NCBI RefSeq assembly: GCF_011326725.1 | Contig: NZ_JAANCO010000001.1 | Location: 1,302,001-1,366,000, forward strand | Source: Microbacterium excoecariae | GTDB lineage: Bacteria; Actinomycetota; Actinomycetes; Actinomycetales; Microbacteriaceae | Direction of reading: 5' to 3' | DNA: 64,000 nt | Part shown: positions 19,179-26,087 of the stretch, piece by piece | Layout of the letters: every line of letters begins with the position of its first letter | Numbering within the stretch: position 1 is the stretch's first letter | Position numbers and translations under genes: made by a program | The notes under the pieces: generated by a model | Seen by the model: only the letters and a program-made list of their open reading frames with translations | The model's database searches: none | Told to the model about the DNA's origin: nothing

Positions 19179-19184
19179 TAGTGT
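19179..19184 (+). promoter_or_regulatory. -10 element TAGTGT upstream of the levodione-reductase-like gene
   Basis: TAGTGT followed by a 6-nt spacer (CGAATT) and a GTG at 19191 that opens a 14-codon frame. Transcription is expected to start at or next to that GTG. Confidence 0.5.
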
Positions 19185-19190
19185 CGAATT

Positions 19191-19235
19191 GTGCGCGAGG
19201 ACGCGCACCGCATCACGAAAGGAGGCTCGTCATGA
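19191..19235 (+). CDS. Possible leaderless leader peptide (14 aa)
   Basis: GTG 19191 sits exactly where a leaderless transcript from TAGTGT would start. It encodes MREDAHRITKGGSS and stops with a TGA that overlaps the dehydrogenase ATG (ATGA). The Shine-Dalgarno of the dehydrogenase (AAAGGAGG, 19218-19225) lies inside this frame as Lys-Gly-Gly. Coupled translation of leader and enzyme is possible. The frame could also be chance; no homologue can be checked here. Confidence 0.35.
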   Translation: MREDAHRITKGGSS

Positions 19236-20014
19236 GCCGATTTGCAGGACAGGTCATTCTGATCACGGGCGGCGGCTCCGGCCTGGGCCGCGCGACCGCC
19301 GTGCGCGTGGCGGGCGAGGGCGCGAAGCTTGCGCTCGTGGACGTCTCGGAGGAGGGGCTGGCGGCCTCGAAGCAGGCGGTCCTGGATGCCGCTCCGACCG
19401 CGGAGGTGCTGACCGTCGTGGCCGACGTGTCGAAGGAGGCCGACGTCGAGGCGTACGTCGCCGCGACCACGGAGCGTTTCGGCCGCATCGACGGCTTCTT
19501 CAACAACGCGGGCATCGAGGGGCGTCAGAACCTGACGGAGAGCTTCACCGCCGCCGAGTTCGAGCGCGTGATCTCGATCAACCTCACCGGGGCGTTCCTC
19601 GGGCTCGAGAAGGTGCTGGCCGTCATGCACGAGCAGGGCAGCGGATCCGTCGTGAACACCGCGAGCGTCGGCGGCATCCGCGGCGTCGGCAACCAGTCGG
19701 GGTACGCGGCGGCGAAGCACGGCGTCGTCGGCATGACCCGCAACTCGGCGGTCGAGTACGGCCAGTTCGGTGTGCGCGTCAACGCGATCGCGCCGGGCGC
19801 CATCTGGACGCCCATGGTCGAGAACTCGATGAAGCAGATCGACCCGGACAACCCTCGCGCCGCCGCGGAGCAGTTCATCCAGGCGAACCCGACCAAGCGC
19901 TACGGCGAGGCGCACGAGATCGCGGCGGTCGTCGCGTTCCTCCTCTCGAACGACTCGAGCTACGTCAACGCGGCCGTGCTGCCGATCGACGGTGGACAGT
20001 CGGCGAAGTACTGA
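19232..20014 (+). CDS. Short-chain dehydrogenase, levodione reductase-like
   Basis: 260 aa classical SDR. Cofactor motif TGGGSGLG at residues 12-19; aspartate in ALVDVSEEG points to NAD(H); NNAG near 90; catalytic Tyr/Lys in SGYAAAKHG. From memory the whole sequence closely matches (6R)-2,2,6-trimethyl-1,4-cyclohexanedione (levodione) reductase from Corynebacterium aquaticum (now Leifsonia), including DGFFNNAGIEG, ASVGGIRG and APGAIWTPMVENSMKQ. AAAGGAGG 6 nt upstream fixes the ATG over the in-frame GTG at 19181, which overlaps the -10 element. The natural substrate in this organism is unknown; a cyclic ketone or alcohol is likely. Confidence 0.9.
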   Translation: MSRFAGQVILITGGGSGLGRATAVRVAGEGAKLALVDVSEEGLAASKQAVLDAAPTAEVLTVVADVSKEADVEAYVAATTERFGRIDGFFNNAGIEGRQNLTESFTAAEFERVISINLTGAFLGLEKVLAVMHEQGSGSVVNTASVGGIRGVGNQSGYAAAKHGVVGMTRNSAVEYGQFGVRVNAIAPGAIWTPMVENSMKQIDPDNPRAAAEQFIQANPTKRYGEAHEIAAVVAFLLSNDSSYVNAAVLPIDGGQSAKY

Positions 20015-20026
20015 AGCGCCACTGCG

Positions 20027-20063
20027 CGGGGCCCGGAATCGCACGCGGCGGATCCGGGCCCCG
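20027..20063 (+). terminator. Terminator hairpin after the SDR gene
   Basis: Perfect 11-bp arms, CGGGGCCCGGA (20027-20037) and TCCGGGCCCCG (20053-20063), with a 15-nt loop, 13 bp after the stop codon. Confidence 0.65.
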
Positions 20064-20251
20064 TCGTGCTACCCTGGAGCGTCACGCGTGCGCGCGTCGA
20101 TGCCTCGTGCCCTCGGTACGGAGCGTGAGACTGCCGTGTGACGCGGTGTATCCCATTCATCGCCCCGGTTCCACAGACCACGTCGCGTCCCTGCGGGAGG
20201 CGGCCGGAACACGAGGCCCGATCATCACAACCCCTGAAGGCAAACCACTAC
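20064..20251 (+). promoter_or_regulatory. rpsA promoter and long 5' leader
   Basis: A 188-bp non-coding stretch. TACCCT (20070-20075) is a candidate -10, which would give a leader of about 170 nt. Only GAAGG (20236-20240), 11 nt before the ATG, resembles a ribosome site. S1 genes are often autoregulated through their leaders; whether this leader does so cannot be judged from one sequence. I saw no riboswitch core. Confidence 0.4.
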
Positions 20252-21709
20252 ATGACTAACGCAACGACCGCCTCGGCCACCACGCAGGTCGCGATCAACG
20301 ACATCGGCTCTGCAGAGGACTTCCTGGCCGCGGTCGAGAAGACTCTGAAGTTCTTCAACGACGGCGACATCATCGACGGCGAGATCGTCAAGATCGACCG
20401 CGACGAGGTTCTGCTCGACGTCGGATACAAGACCGAGGGCGTCATCCCCTCGCGCGAGCTGTCCATCAAGCACGACGTCAACCCCGACGATGTCGTCAAG
20501 GTGGGCGACCACATCGAGGCCCTCGTTCTCCAGAAGGAGGACAAGGAAGGCCGTCTGATCCTGTCGAAGAAGCGCGCGCAGTACGAGCGCGCCTGGGGCG
20601 ACGTGGAGCAGATCAAGGAGAACGACGGTGTCGTCAAGGGCACGGTCATCGAGGTCGTCAAGGGTGGTCTCATCCTCGACATCGGCCTTCGCGGCTTCCT
20701 CCCGGCCTCGCTCATCGAGCTGCGCCGCGTGCGCGACCTGACGCCGTACCTCGGCCAGGAGCTCGAGGCGAAGATCCTCGAGCTCGACAAGAACCGCAAC
20801 AACGTGGTGCTCTCGCGTCGCGCCCTCCTCGAGGAGACGCAGTCGGCGACCCGCGCGCAGTTCCTCAACGGCCTGCACAAGGGCCAGGTCCGCAAGGGTC
20901 AGGTCTCGTCGATCGTCAACTTCGGTGCGTTCGTCGACCTGGGCGGCGTGGACGGCCTCGTGCACGTCTCCGAGCTGTCCTGGAAGCACATCGACCACGC
21001 CAGCGAGGTCGTCGAGGTGGGCCAGGAGGTCACCGTCGAGGTTCTCGAGGTCGACCTCGACCGCGAGCGCGTCTCGCTGTCGCTCAAGGCGACGCAGGAG
21101 GACCCGTGGCAGGTCTTCGCCCGCACGCACCAGATCGGCCAGATCACGCCCGGTAAGGTCACGAAGCTCGTTCCGTTCGGCGCGTTTGTGCGCGTCGCGG
21201 ACGGCATCGAGGGCCTCGTGCACATCTCCGAGCTGTCGCACAAGCACGTCGAGATGGCCGAGCAGGTCGTCTCGGTGGGCGAGGAGCTCTTCGTCCGCGT
21301 CATCGACGTGGACCTGGACCGCCGCCGCATCTCGCTGTCGCTCAAGCAGGCCAACGACATGGTTGACCCGAACGGCACCGAGTTCGACCCGTCGCTCTAC
21401 GGCATGACCACGGAGTACGACGAGAACGGCGAGTACAAGTTCCCCGAGGGCTTCGACCCGGAGACGAACCAGTGGCTCGAGGGCTACGACGAGGCGCGCG
21501 AGGCCTGGGAGCAGGAGTACGCCCAGGCGCAGGCTCGTTGGGAGCAGCACAAGGAGCAGGTCGCCAAGGCCATCGAGGCCGAGGCGAACGCCGAGGAGGC
21601 TGCGCCGGCCGGCGCCGCGAGCAGCTTCTCGACGGAGTCGAACGGCGCCGGCGCCCTCGCCGACGACGAGGCTCTCGCCGCGCTGCGCGAGCAGCTCGCG
21701 GGCAACTGA
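20252..21709 (+). CDS. rpsA: 30S ribosomal protein S1
   Basis: 485 aa. Four S1 (OB-fold) RNA-binding repeats at about residues 35-104, 121-187, 207-276 and 293-361, recognised by repeated IVNFGAFVDLGGVDGLVHVSE and LVPFGAFVRVADGIEGLVHIS type segments. Four repeats plus an acidic, Glu/Ala-rich tail of about 120 residues is the normal actinobacterial form; the six-repeat enterobacterial form is longer. It helps the 30S subunit bind mRNA. Start chosen at ATG 20252, where homologues begin; the frame is open upstream but only through the leader. Confidence 0.96.
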   Translation: MTNATTASATTQVAINDIGSAEDFLAAVEKTLKFFNDGDIIDGEIVKIDRDEVLLDVGYKTEGVIPSRELSIKHDVNPDDVVKVGDHIEALVLQKEDKEGRLILSKKRAQYERAWGDVEQIKENDGVVKGTVIEVVKGGLILDIGLRGFLPASLIELRRVRDLTPYLGQELEAKILELDKNRNNVVLSRRALLEETQSATRAQFLNGLHKGQVRKGQVSSIVNFGAFVDLGGVDGLVHVSELSWKHIDHASEVVEVGQEVTVEVLEVDLDRERVSLSLKATQEDPWQVFARTHQIGQITPGKVTKLVPFGAFVRVADGIEGLVHISELSHKHVEMAEQVVSVGEELFVRVIDVDLDRRRISLSLKQANDMVDPNGTEFDPSLYGMTTEYDENGEYKFPEGFDPETNQWLEGYDEAREAWEQEYAQAQARWEQHKEQVAKAIEAEANAEEAAPAGAASSFSTESNGAGALADDEALAALREQLAGN

Positions 21710-21734
21710 TCGCCTGATCACGCTCTGAGCGGAG

Positions 21735-21764
21735 ACGGGCCGGATCCTTCGGGATCCGGCCCGT
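21735..21764 (+). terminator. Rho-independent terminator of rpsA
   Basis: Perfect 13-bp arms (21735-21747 and 21752-21764) closed by a cUUCGg tetraloop, followed by a T-rich run (TTTCGCGTTT). This is the most canonical terminator in the window. Confidence 0.9.
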
Positions 21765-21833
21765 TTCGCGTTTCCGGCCCCCTTCCCGCGGCGACCCCTG
21801 TGGAGAACTTCTGCGCGCGCCGCCGGATCCTCG

Positions 21834-21839
21834 TAGCGT
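21834..21839 (+). promoter_or_regulatory. -10 element TAGCGT, leaderless lipoprotein gene
   Basis: TAGCGT, 6-nt spacer, then ATG 21846. This rules out the GTG at 21840, which would lie inside the promoter spacer. Confidence 0.55.
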
Positions 21840-21845
21840 GTGGGG

Positions 21846-22340
21846 ATGCGTTCCTCCGTCGTTATCGCCGCCCTGAGCGCCGCCGTGTCCCTGGTGCTCC
21901 TCGCCGGCTGCGCGCCCGAGCCGGAGCCCGAGCCCGCCTGGACCGAGGAAGAGGCCTACGCCGCGGCGGAGGAGACTTTTCGGGCGTACATTTCTGAATC
22001 TGCACTTTCGAACACCGAAGGACACCCTGAACGCTACGTAACGGGTGCTCTCGCGGATCAAGTTGAAGAGTGGGAAGAGCGCACTTCTGGCGTTGAAATC
22101 GCTGCACGAGGGGAATCGCGTGTTGTGACATTTGAGGCTGTGTCATTTGACGTAGTTGAGCGCGCCGTTGCTGTGAGCGCCGAAGCTTGCATCGATTCCT
22201 CGGACGTCGAAGTTCGGGATAGCGACGGGAAATGGACGCAGACGCGCCCCAACGGTGCGTATGTCGTACGCGTCGACTTCGTCAGCGTGGGGGATGCGGT
22301 ACAGCTCGCTGAACTATCGGAAGTTGATTTGGCATGCTGA
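21846..22340 (+). CDS. Putative lipoprotein, unknown function (mosaic composition)
   Basis: 164 aa. The N-terminus MRSSVVIAALSAAVSLVLLAGC is a lipoprotein signal with lipobox LAGC, so the mature protein starts at Cys22 and is anchored outside the membrane. A Pro-Glu linker (PEPEPEPAW) follows, then about 130 residues with alternating beta-type segments and no motif I recognise. From about base 21976 the G+C falls sharply: I counted 100 of 180 (56%) over 22021-22200, against about 70% around it. The first 45 codons have normal composition, so the gene looks like a mosaic. It overlaps the next gene by 7 nt. Confidence 0.75.
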   Translation: MRSSVVIAALSAAVSLVLLAGCAPEPEPEPAWTEEEAYAAAEETFRAYISESALSNTEGHPERYVTGALADQVEEWEERTSGVEIAARGESRVVTFEAVSFDVVERAVAVSAEACIDSSDVEVRDSDGKWTQTRPNGAYVVRVDFVSVGDAVQLAELSEVDLAC

Positions 22341-23260
22341 CCGCGATGATGCTCGTGGCAACCGGCGTGTTCGCACCACCCACGATGAATGATGGGGCGC
22401 TGTCTGGCGCTCAAATTCTCCCGACGAACGAATGCCACTTCGCTGCCGTGGAGGCCGGCCTGTGTGGAGCAGACGGCGACTCCTCCCTCGACATCTGGGA
22501 CGAGATCGCGACCGGCGGCGGCGGAGGCGGGGGCGGTGACACCGGGAGCGGCGGGAGCGGCGTGGCGCCGGGCGGATCCGTGCCGGTCGTCGAGACGGGC
22601 GGCGGCGACGCGCCTCCCGCGCCGTCGCCGGACCTCATCGAGGGGTGGAACTGTCTCGGCCCGGGTGATGATGTCCTCGGTCCCGCGTGCGCGGAGGCTG
22701 CGGAAGAGGAACCGGCGGTTCCGGGTTCTCCGGAGGATCCCGAGCCCGAGGCCCCCGTCATCCCGGCGCTGGTCGCGCGCGACGTCGCCTCGTTCGCGCC
22801 GGGCGCCGGCGAGCCGGTGATCGAGCCGTACGGAATCGCGATCGCGCACGCCCCGATGAACGTGGCGTTCGCGCCGGAAGCGCGCACCGTCGGCGGCGAT
22901 CTGTTCGGCCTGCCCATCGAGGTGACGTTCACGCCCGAGTTCCTGACCGTGGACTACGGCGACGGCACGGTGGTCGAGGCGGGCCCGACCGCGGCGACGT
23001 GGGAGGCGCTCGGGCAAGAGCAACTGACGCCGACGGCTACGAGCCACGCGTATGCCGACCGCGGGACGTACCCGGTGCGCGTGTCGACCTCCTACGCCGC
23101 GAGCGTGGACTTTGGCCCGTGGGGCGTGCACGAGGTCTCCGGGTTCGTCGTGTCCGACGCGCCCGTCGTGGACGTCACCGTGTACGAAAAGCAGTCGTTC
23201 CTCGTCGCGCGCACGTGCGAGGAAAACCCGGCGGGGCCGGGGTGCGCGGCCGTCGGGTGA
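22334..23260 (+). CDS. Secreted PKD-like domain protein, unknown function
   Basis: 308 aa. It starts with a short hydrophobic segment (MLTAMMLVATGVFAPP) that may act as a signal peptide though it lacks N-terminal basic residues. Next come a Cys-containing region (ECHFAAVEAGLCGAD), a Gly/Ser-rich linker around residues 60-85, an acidic Pro-rich region, and a C-terminal domain with VDYGDGTVVEAG...SHAYADRGTYPVRVSTSY, the hallmark of PKD folds. It ends with CEENPAGPGC, a likely disulfide pair. The 7-nt overlap with the lipoprotein gene implies joint expression. The first 110 bp share the low-GC patch. PKD folds usually mediate surface protein or sugar contacts; the role here is unknown. Confidence 0.75.
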   Translation: MLTAMMLVATGVFAPPTMNDGALSGAQILPTNECHFAAVEAGLCGADGDSSLDIWDEIATGGGGGGGGDTGSGGSGVAPGGSVPVVETGGGDAPPAPSPDLIEGWNCLGPGDDVLGPACAEAAEEEPAVPGSPEDPEPEAPVIPALVARDVASFAPGAGEPVIEPYGIAIAHAPMNVAFAPEARTVGGDLFGLPIEVTFTPEFLTVDYGDGTVVEAGPTAATWEALGQEQLTPTATSHAYADRGTYPVRVSTSYAASVDFGPWGVHEVSGFVVSDAPVVDVTVYEKQSFLVARTCEENPAGPGCAAVG

Positions 23261-23273
23261 GCGCAGGGATCGC

Positions 23274-23279
23274 TAGGCT
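23274..23279 (+). promoter_or_regulatory. -10 element TAGGCT, leaderless coaE
   Basis: TAGGCT, 6-nt spacer, ATG 23286. It lies just after the stop of the PKD-like gene. Confidence 0.55.
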
Positions 23280-23285
23280 CGAGGC

Positions 23286-23888
23286 ATGCCCCTCATCGCC
23301 CTCACCGGCGGGATCGCGTCGGGGAAATCGACGATCGCGCGCCGGCTCGCCGAGCGCGGCGCCATCGTGATCGACGCCGACCGCGTGGTCCGCGACCTGC
23401 AGCGCCCCGGCCAGGCCGTGCTCGCCGAGATCGCGGAGGCCTTCGGCGACGGCGTGCTCGCGCCGGACGGGACCCTCGACCGCGCCGCGCTCGCCCGCAT
23501 CGTCTTTCACGACGACGCGCGCCGCGCCGAGCTGGACGCGATCGTCCACCCCGCCGTGCGCGAGGAAACCCAGCGCCGGTTCCGCGCCGCGCTGGACGCG
23601 GATCCGCGCGCCGTCGTCGTCTACGACGTTCCCCTGCTTGCCGAGGCCCGCGGCTCGGACGAGTGGGACCTCATCGTCGTCGCACACGCGCCCGCGGCGA
23701 CGCGCGTCGACCGCCTCGTCGAGGATCGCGGTATGGCCCGCGCCGACGCCGAGGCGCGGGTGCGCAGCCAGGCGTCCGACGCCGAGCGCCTCGCGCTCGC
23801 CGATGTCGTCGTCGACACGAGCGGATCCGTGACCGACACCCTCCGCGGCGCCGACGCCGTGTGGGAGCGCGTCGCCCCCGCAGCCTGA
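23286..23888 (+). CDS. coaE: Dephospho-CoA kinase
   Basis: 200 aa. It phosphorylates dephospho-CoA at the 3' hydroxyl, the last step of coenzyme A synthesis. The P-loop is ALTGGIASGKSTIARRL (residues 4-20), followed by DADRVVRDLQRPGQ and the VVYDVPLLAEA substrate segment. It is a single-domain enzyme; the GrpB fusion known from mycobacteria is absent. The mRNA is probably leaderless. The gene precedes uvrB with its own separate promoter. Confidence 0.95.
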   Translation: MPLIALTGGIASGKSTIARRLAERGAIVIDADRVVRDLQRPGQAVLAEIAEAFGDGVLAPDGTLDRAALARIVFHDDARRAELDAIVHPAVREETQRRFRAALDADPRAVVVYDVPLLAEARGSDEWDLIVVAHAPAATRVDRLVEDRGMARADAEARVRSQASDAERLALADVVVDTSGSVTDTLRGADAVWERVAPAA

Positions 23889-23913
23889 CAGGCGGCAGGG
23901 CATCCGCGCCCGC

Positions 23914-23929
23914 TCGAACCGATGTCGGT
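23914..23929. promoter_or_regulatory. Possible degenerate LexA (SOS) box at uvrB
   Basis: TCGAACCGATGTCGGT: the left half matches the actinobacterial consensus TCGAAC-N4-GTTCGA exactly, the right half only at three of six positions. It lies just upstream of the uvrB -10 element. Confidence 0.35.
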
Positions 23930-23938
23930 GGTCGGGCA

Positions 23939-23944
23939 TAGCCT
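23939..23944 (+). promoter_or_regulatory. -10 element TAGCCT, leaderless uvrB
   Basis: TAGCCT, 6-nt spacer, ATG 23951. Confidence 0.55.
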
Positions 23945-23950
23945 GGGACC

Positions 23951-26035
23951 ATGCAGACGACGCGCAGTGTCCGGCCCTTCGAGGTGGTCAGCGAGTACCA
24001 GCCCTCGGGCGATCAGCCGCGCGCGATCGCCGAGCTCGCGCAGAGGATCAACGCGGGGGAGACCGACGTGGTCCTCCTCGGTGCGACCGGAACCGGGAAG
24101 TCGGCGACGACCGCCTGGCTCATCGAGCAGATTCAGCGCCCGACGCTCGTGCTCGCCCACAACAAGACCCTGGCGGCGCAGCTCGCGAACGAGTTCCGCG
24201 ACCTCATGCCGCACAACGCTGTCGAGTACTTCGTGTCCTACTACGACTACTACCAGCCCGAGGCGTACGTCCCGCAGACCGACACCTTCATCGAAAAAGA
24301 CAGCTCGATCAACGCCGAGGTCGAGCGGCTCCGCCACTCGACGACGAACTCGCTCCTCAGCAGGCGCGACGTCATCGTCGTGAGCACGGTCTCCTGCATC
24401 TACGGCCTCGGATCGCCGGAGGAGTACCTGCGCTCGCTCGTCGCTCTGCAGGTGGGGGAGCACTACGACCGCGACGCGCTGATCCGCCAGTTCATCGGCA
24501 TGCAGTACAACCGCAACGACGTGGACTTCTCGCGCGGCAACTTCCGGGTGCGCGGCGACACGATCGAGATCATTCCCGTGTACGAGGAGTACGCGATCCG
24601 GATCGAGCTCTTCGGTGACGAGATCGAGGCGATTCAGCGGCTGCACCCGCTGACGGGCGAGGTCATCGAGAAGATGGACGCGGTGGCGGTCTTCCCCGCG
24701 ACGCACTACGCGGCCGGGACCGACACCGTCGCGCGCGCGATCACCACGATCGAGGACGAGCTGCAGCTGCGCCTCGCGGAGCTCGAGGGGCAGGGCAAGC
24801 TGCTCGAGGCGCAGCGGCTCAAGATGCGCACGACCTTCGACATCGAGATGCTCCAGCAGATCGGCTTCTGCTCCGGCATCGAGAACTACTCGCGCCACCT
24901 CGACGGCCGCGAGGCGGGGGAGCCGCCGCACACCCTGCTCGACTTCTTCCCGGACGACTTCGTCATCGTGATCGACGAGTCCCACGTCACGGTCCCGCAG
25001 ATAGGCGCCATGTACGAGGGCGACGCGTCGCGCAAGCGCACGCTCGTCGACCACGGCTTCCGTCTCCCGAGCGCCCTCGACAACCGGCCCCTCCGCTTCG
25101 ACGAGTTCAAGGAGCGGATCGGCCAGGCCGTGTACCTCTCCGCGACCCCGGGCAAGTACGAAATGGGGATCGCCGACGGGGTGGTCGAGCAGATCATCCG
25201 CCCGACGGGCCTGATCGACCCCGAGATCGTCATCAAGCCCTCCGAGGGGCAGATCGACGACCTCCTCGAGGAGATCCGCGCCCGCGCGGAGCGCGACGAG
25301 CGCGTTCTCGTCACGACCCTCACGAAGAAGATGGCCGAGGAGCTCACCGACTTCCTCGACGAGCACGGGGTGCGCGTGCGATACCTGCACAGCGACGTCG
25401 ACACGTTGCGCCGCGTCGAGCTGCTCACCGAGCTGCGCCAGGGCGTGTACGACGTGCTCGTGGGTATCAACCTCCTGCGCGAGGGGCTGGACCTCCCCGA
25501 GGTCTCGCTCGTCGCGATCCTCGACGCCGATAAGGAGGGTTTCCTCCGCAGCGAGACCTCGCTCATCCAGACGATCGGCCGCGCCGCCCGCAACGTGTCG
25601 GGACAGGTCCACATGTACGCCGACAAGGTCACCGACTCGATGCAGCGGGCCCTCGACGAGACGAACCGGCGCCGCGAGATCCAGACCGCCTACAACGCGG
25701 AGCACGGCATCGACCCGCAGCCGCTTCGCAAGCGGATCGCCGACATCACCGACGCGCTCGCGCGCGAGGAGGCCGACACCGCCGAGCTCCTCGCGAAACG
25801 GGGGCGCGACCCGCGCGTCAAGGACGGCGGCCGCGGGAAGGCGCCGGCGCCCGCGTCGCACGAGGGGCTCGCCGCGGAGGGCGCCGATCAGCTCGAGCAG
25901 ACGATCGCCGACCTCACCCAGCAGATGCTCACGGCGGCCGAGGAGCTCAAGTTCGAGCTCGCGGCGCGGCTGCGCGACGAGGTCAAGGACCTCAAGTACG
26001 AGCTGCGACAGATGGTGAAGGCGGGCCACGCCTGA
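23951..26035 (+). CDS. uvrB: Excinuclease ABC subunit B
   Basis: 694 aa. DNA-damage verification helicase of nucleotide excision repair. Walker A GATGTGKS at residues 44-51, the beta-hairpin [12 protein letters not shown] used to probe the lesion, helicase motifs including VIDESHVT and [10 protein letters not shown], the QTIGRAARN motif VI region, and a C-terminal UVR domain (residues about 650-690) that contacts UvrC. Length is normal. The gene has its own leaderless promoter with a partial LexA-like site, and lies upstream of uvrA and uvrC. Confidence 0.97.
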   Translation: MQTTRSVRPFEVVSEYQPSGDQPRAIAELAQRINAGETDVVLLGATGTGKSATTAWLIEQIQRPTLVLAHNKTLAAQLANEFRDLMPHNAVEYFVSYYDYYQPEAYVPQTDTFIEKDSSINAEVERLRHSTTNSLLSRRDVIVVSTVSCIYGLGSPEEYLRSLVALQVGEHYDRDALIRQFIGMQYNRNDVDFSRGNFRVRGDTIEIIPVYEEYAIRIELFGDEIEAIQRLHPLTGEVIEKMDAVAVFPATHYAAGTDTVARAITTIEDELQLRLAELEGQGKLLEAQRLKMRTTFDIEMLQQIGFCSGIENYSRHLDGREAGEPPHTLLDFFPDDFVIVIDESHVTVPQIGAMYEGDASRKRTLVDHGFRLPSALDNRPLRFDEFKERIGQAVYLSATPGKYEMGIADGVVEQIIRPTGLIDPEIVIKPSEGQIDDLLEEIRARAERDERVLVTTLTKKMAEELTDFLDEHGVRVRYLHSDVDTLRRVELLTELRQGVYDVLVGINLLREGLDLPEVSLVAILDADKEGFLRSETSLIQTIGRAARNVSGQVHMYADKVTDSMQRALDETNRRREIQTAYNAEHGIDPQPLRKRIADITDALAREEADTAELLAKRGRDPRVKDGGRGKAPAPASHEGLAAEGADQLEQTIADLTQQMLTAAEELKFELAARLRDEVKDLKYELRQMVKAGHA

Positions 26036-26056
26036 ACCTGGGCGTTTCCGCGCCGA

Positions 26057-26072
26057 ACGAACATAGTTTCGA
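26057..26072. promoter_or_regulatory. LexA (SOS) box upstream of uvrA
   Basis: ACGAACATAGTTTCGA matches the actinobacterial SOS consensus TCGAAC-N4-GTTCGA at 10 of 12 defined positions. It ends 2 bp before the -10 TAGGAT, so LexA binding would block RNA polymerase. Confidence 0.65.
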
Positions 26073-26074
26073 AC

Positions 26075-26080
26075 TAGGAT
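26075..26080 (+). promoter_or_regulatory. -10 element TAGGAT, leaderless uvrA
   Basis: TAGGAT, 7-nt spacer, GTG 26088, directly after the SOS box. Confidence 0.55.
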
Positions 26081-26087
26081 CTCTCAC

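Noticed and set aside
23621..26029. An 802-codon open frame on the minus strand
   Set aside because: Antisense shadow of uvrB with the same skewed composition and no recognisable domain.
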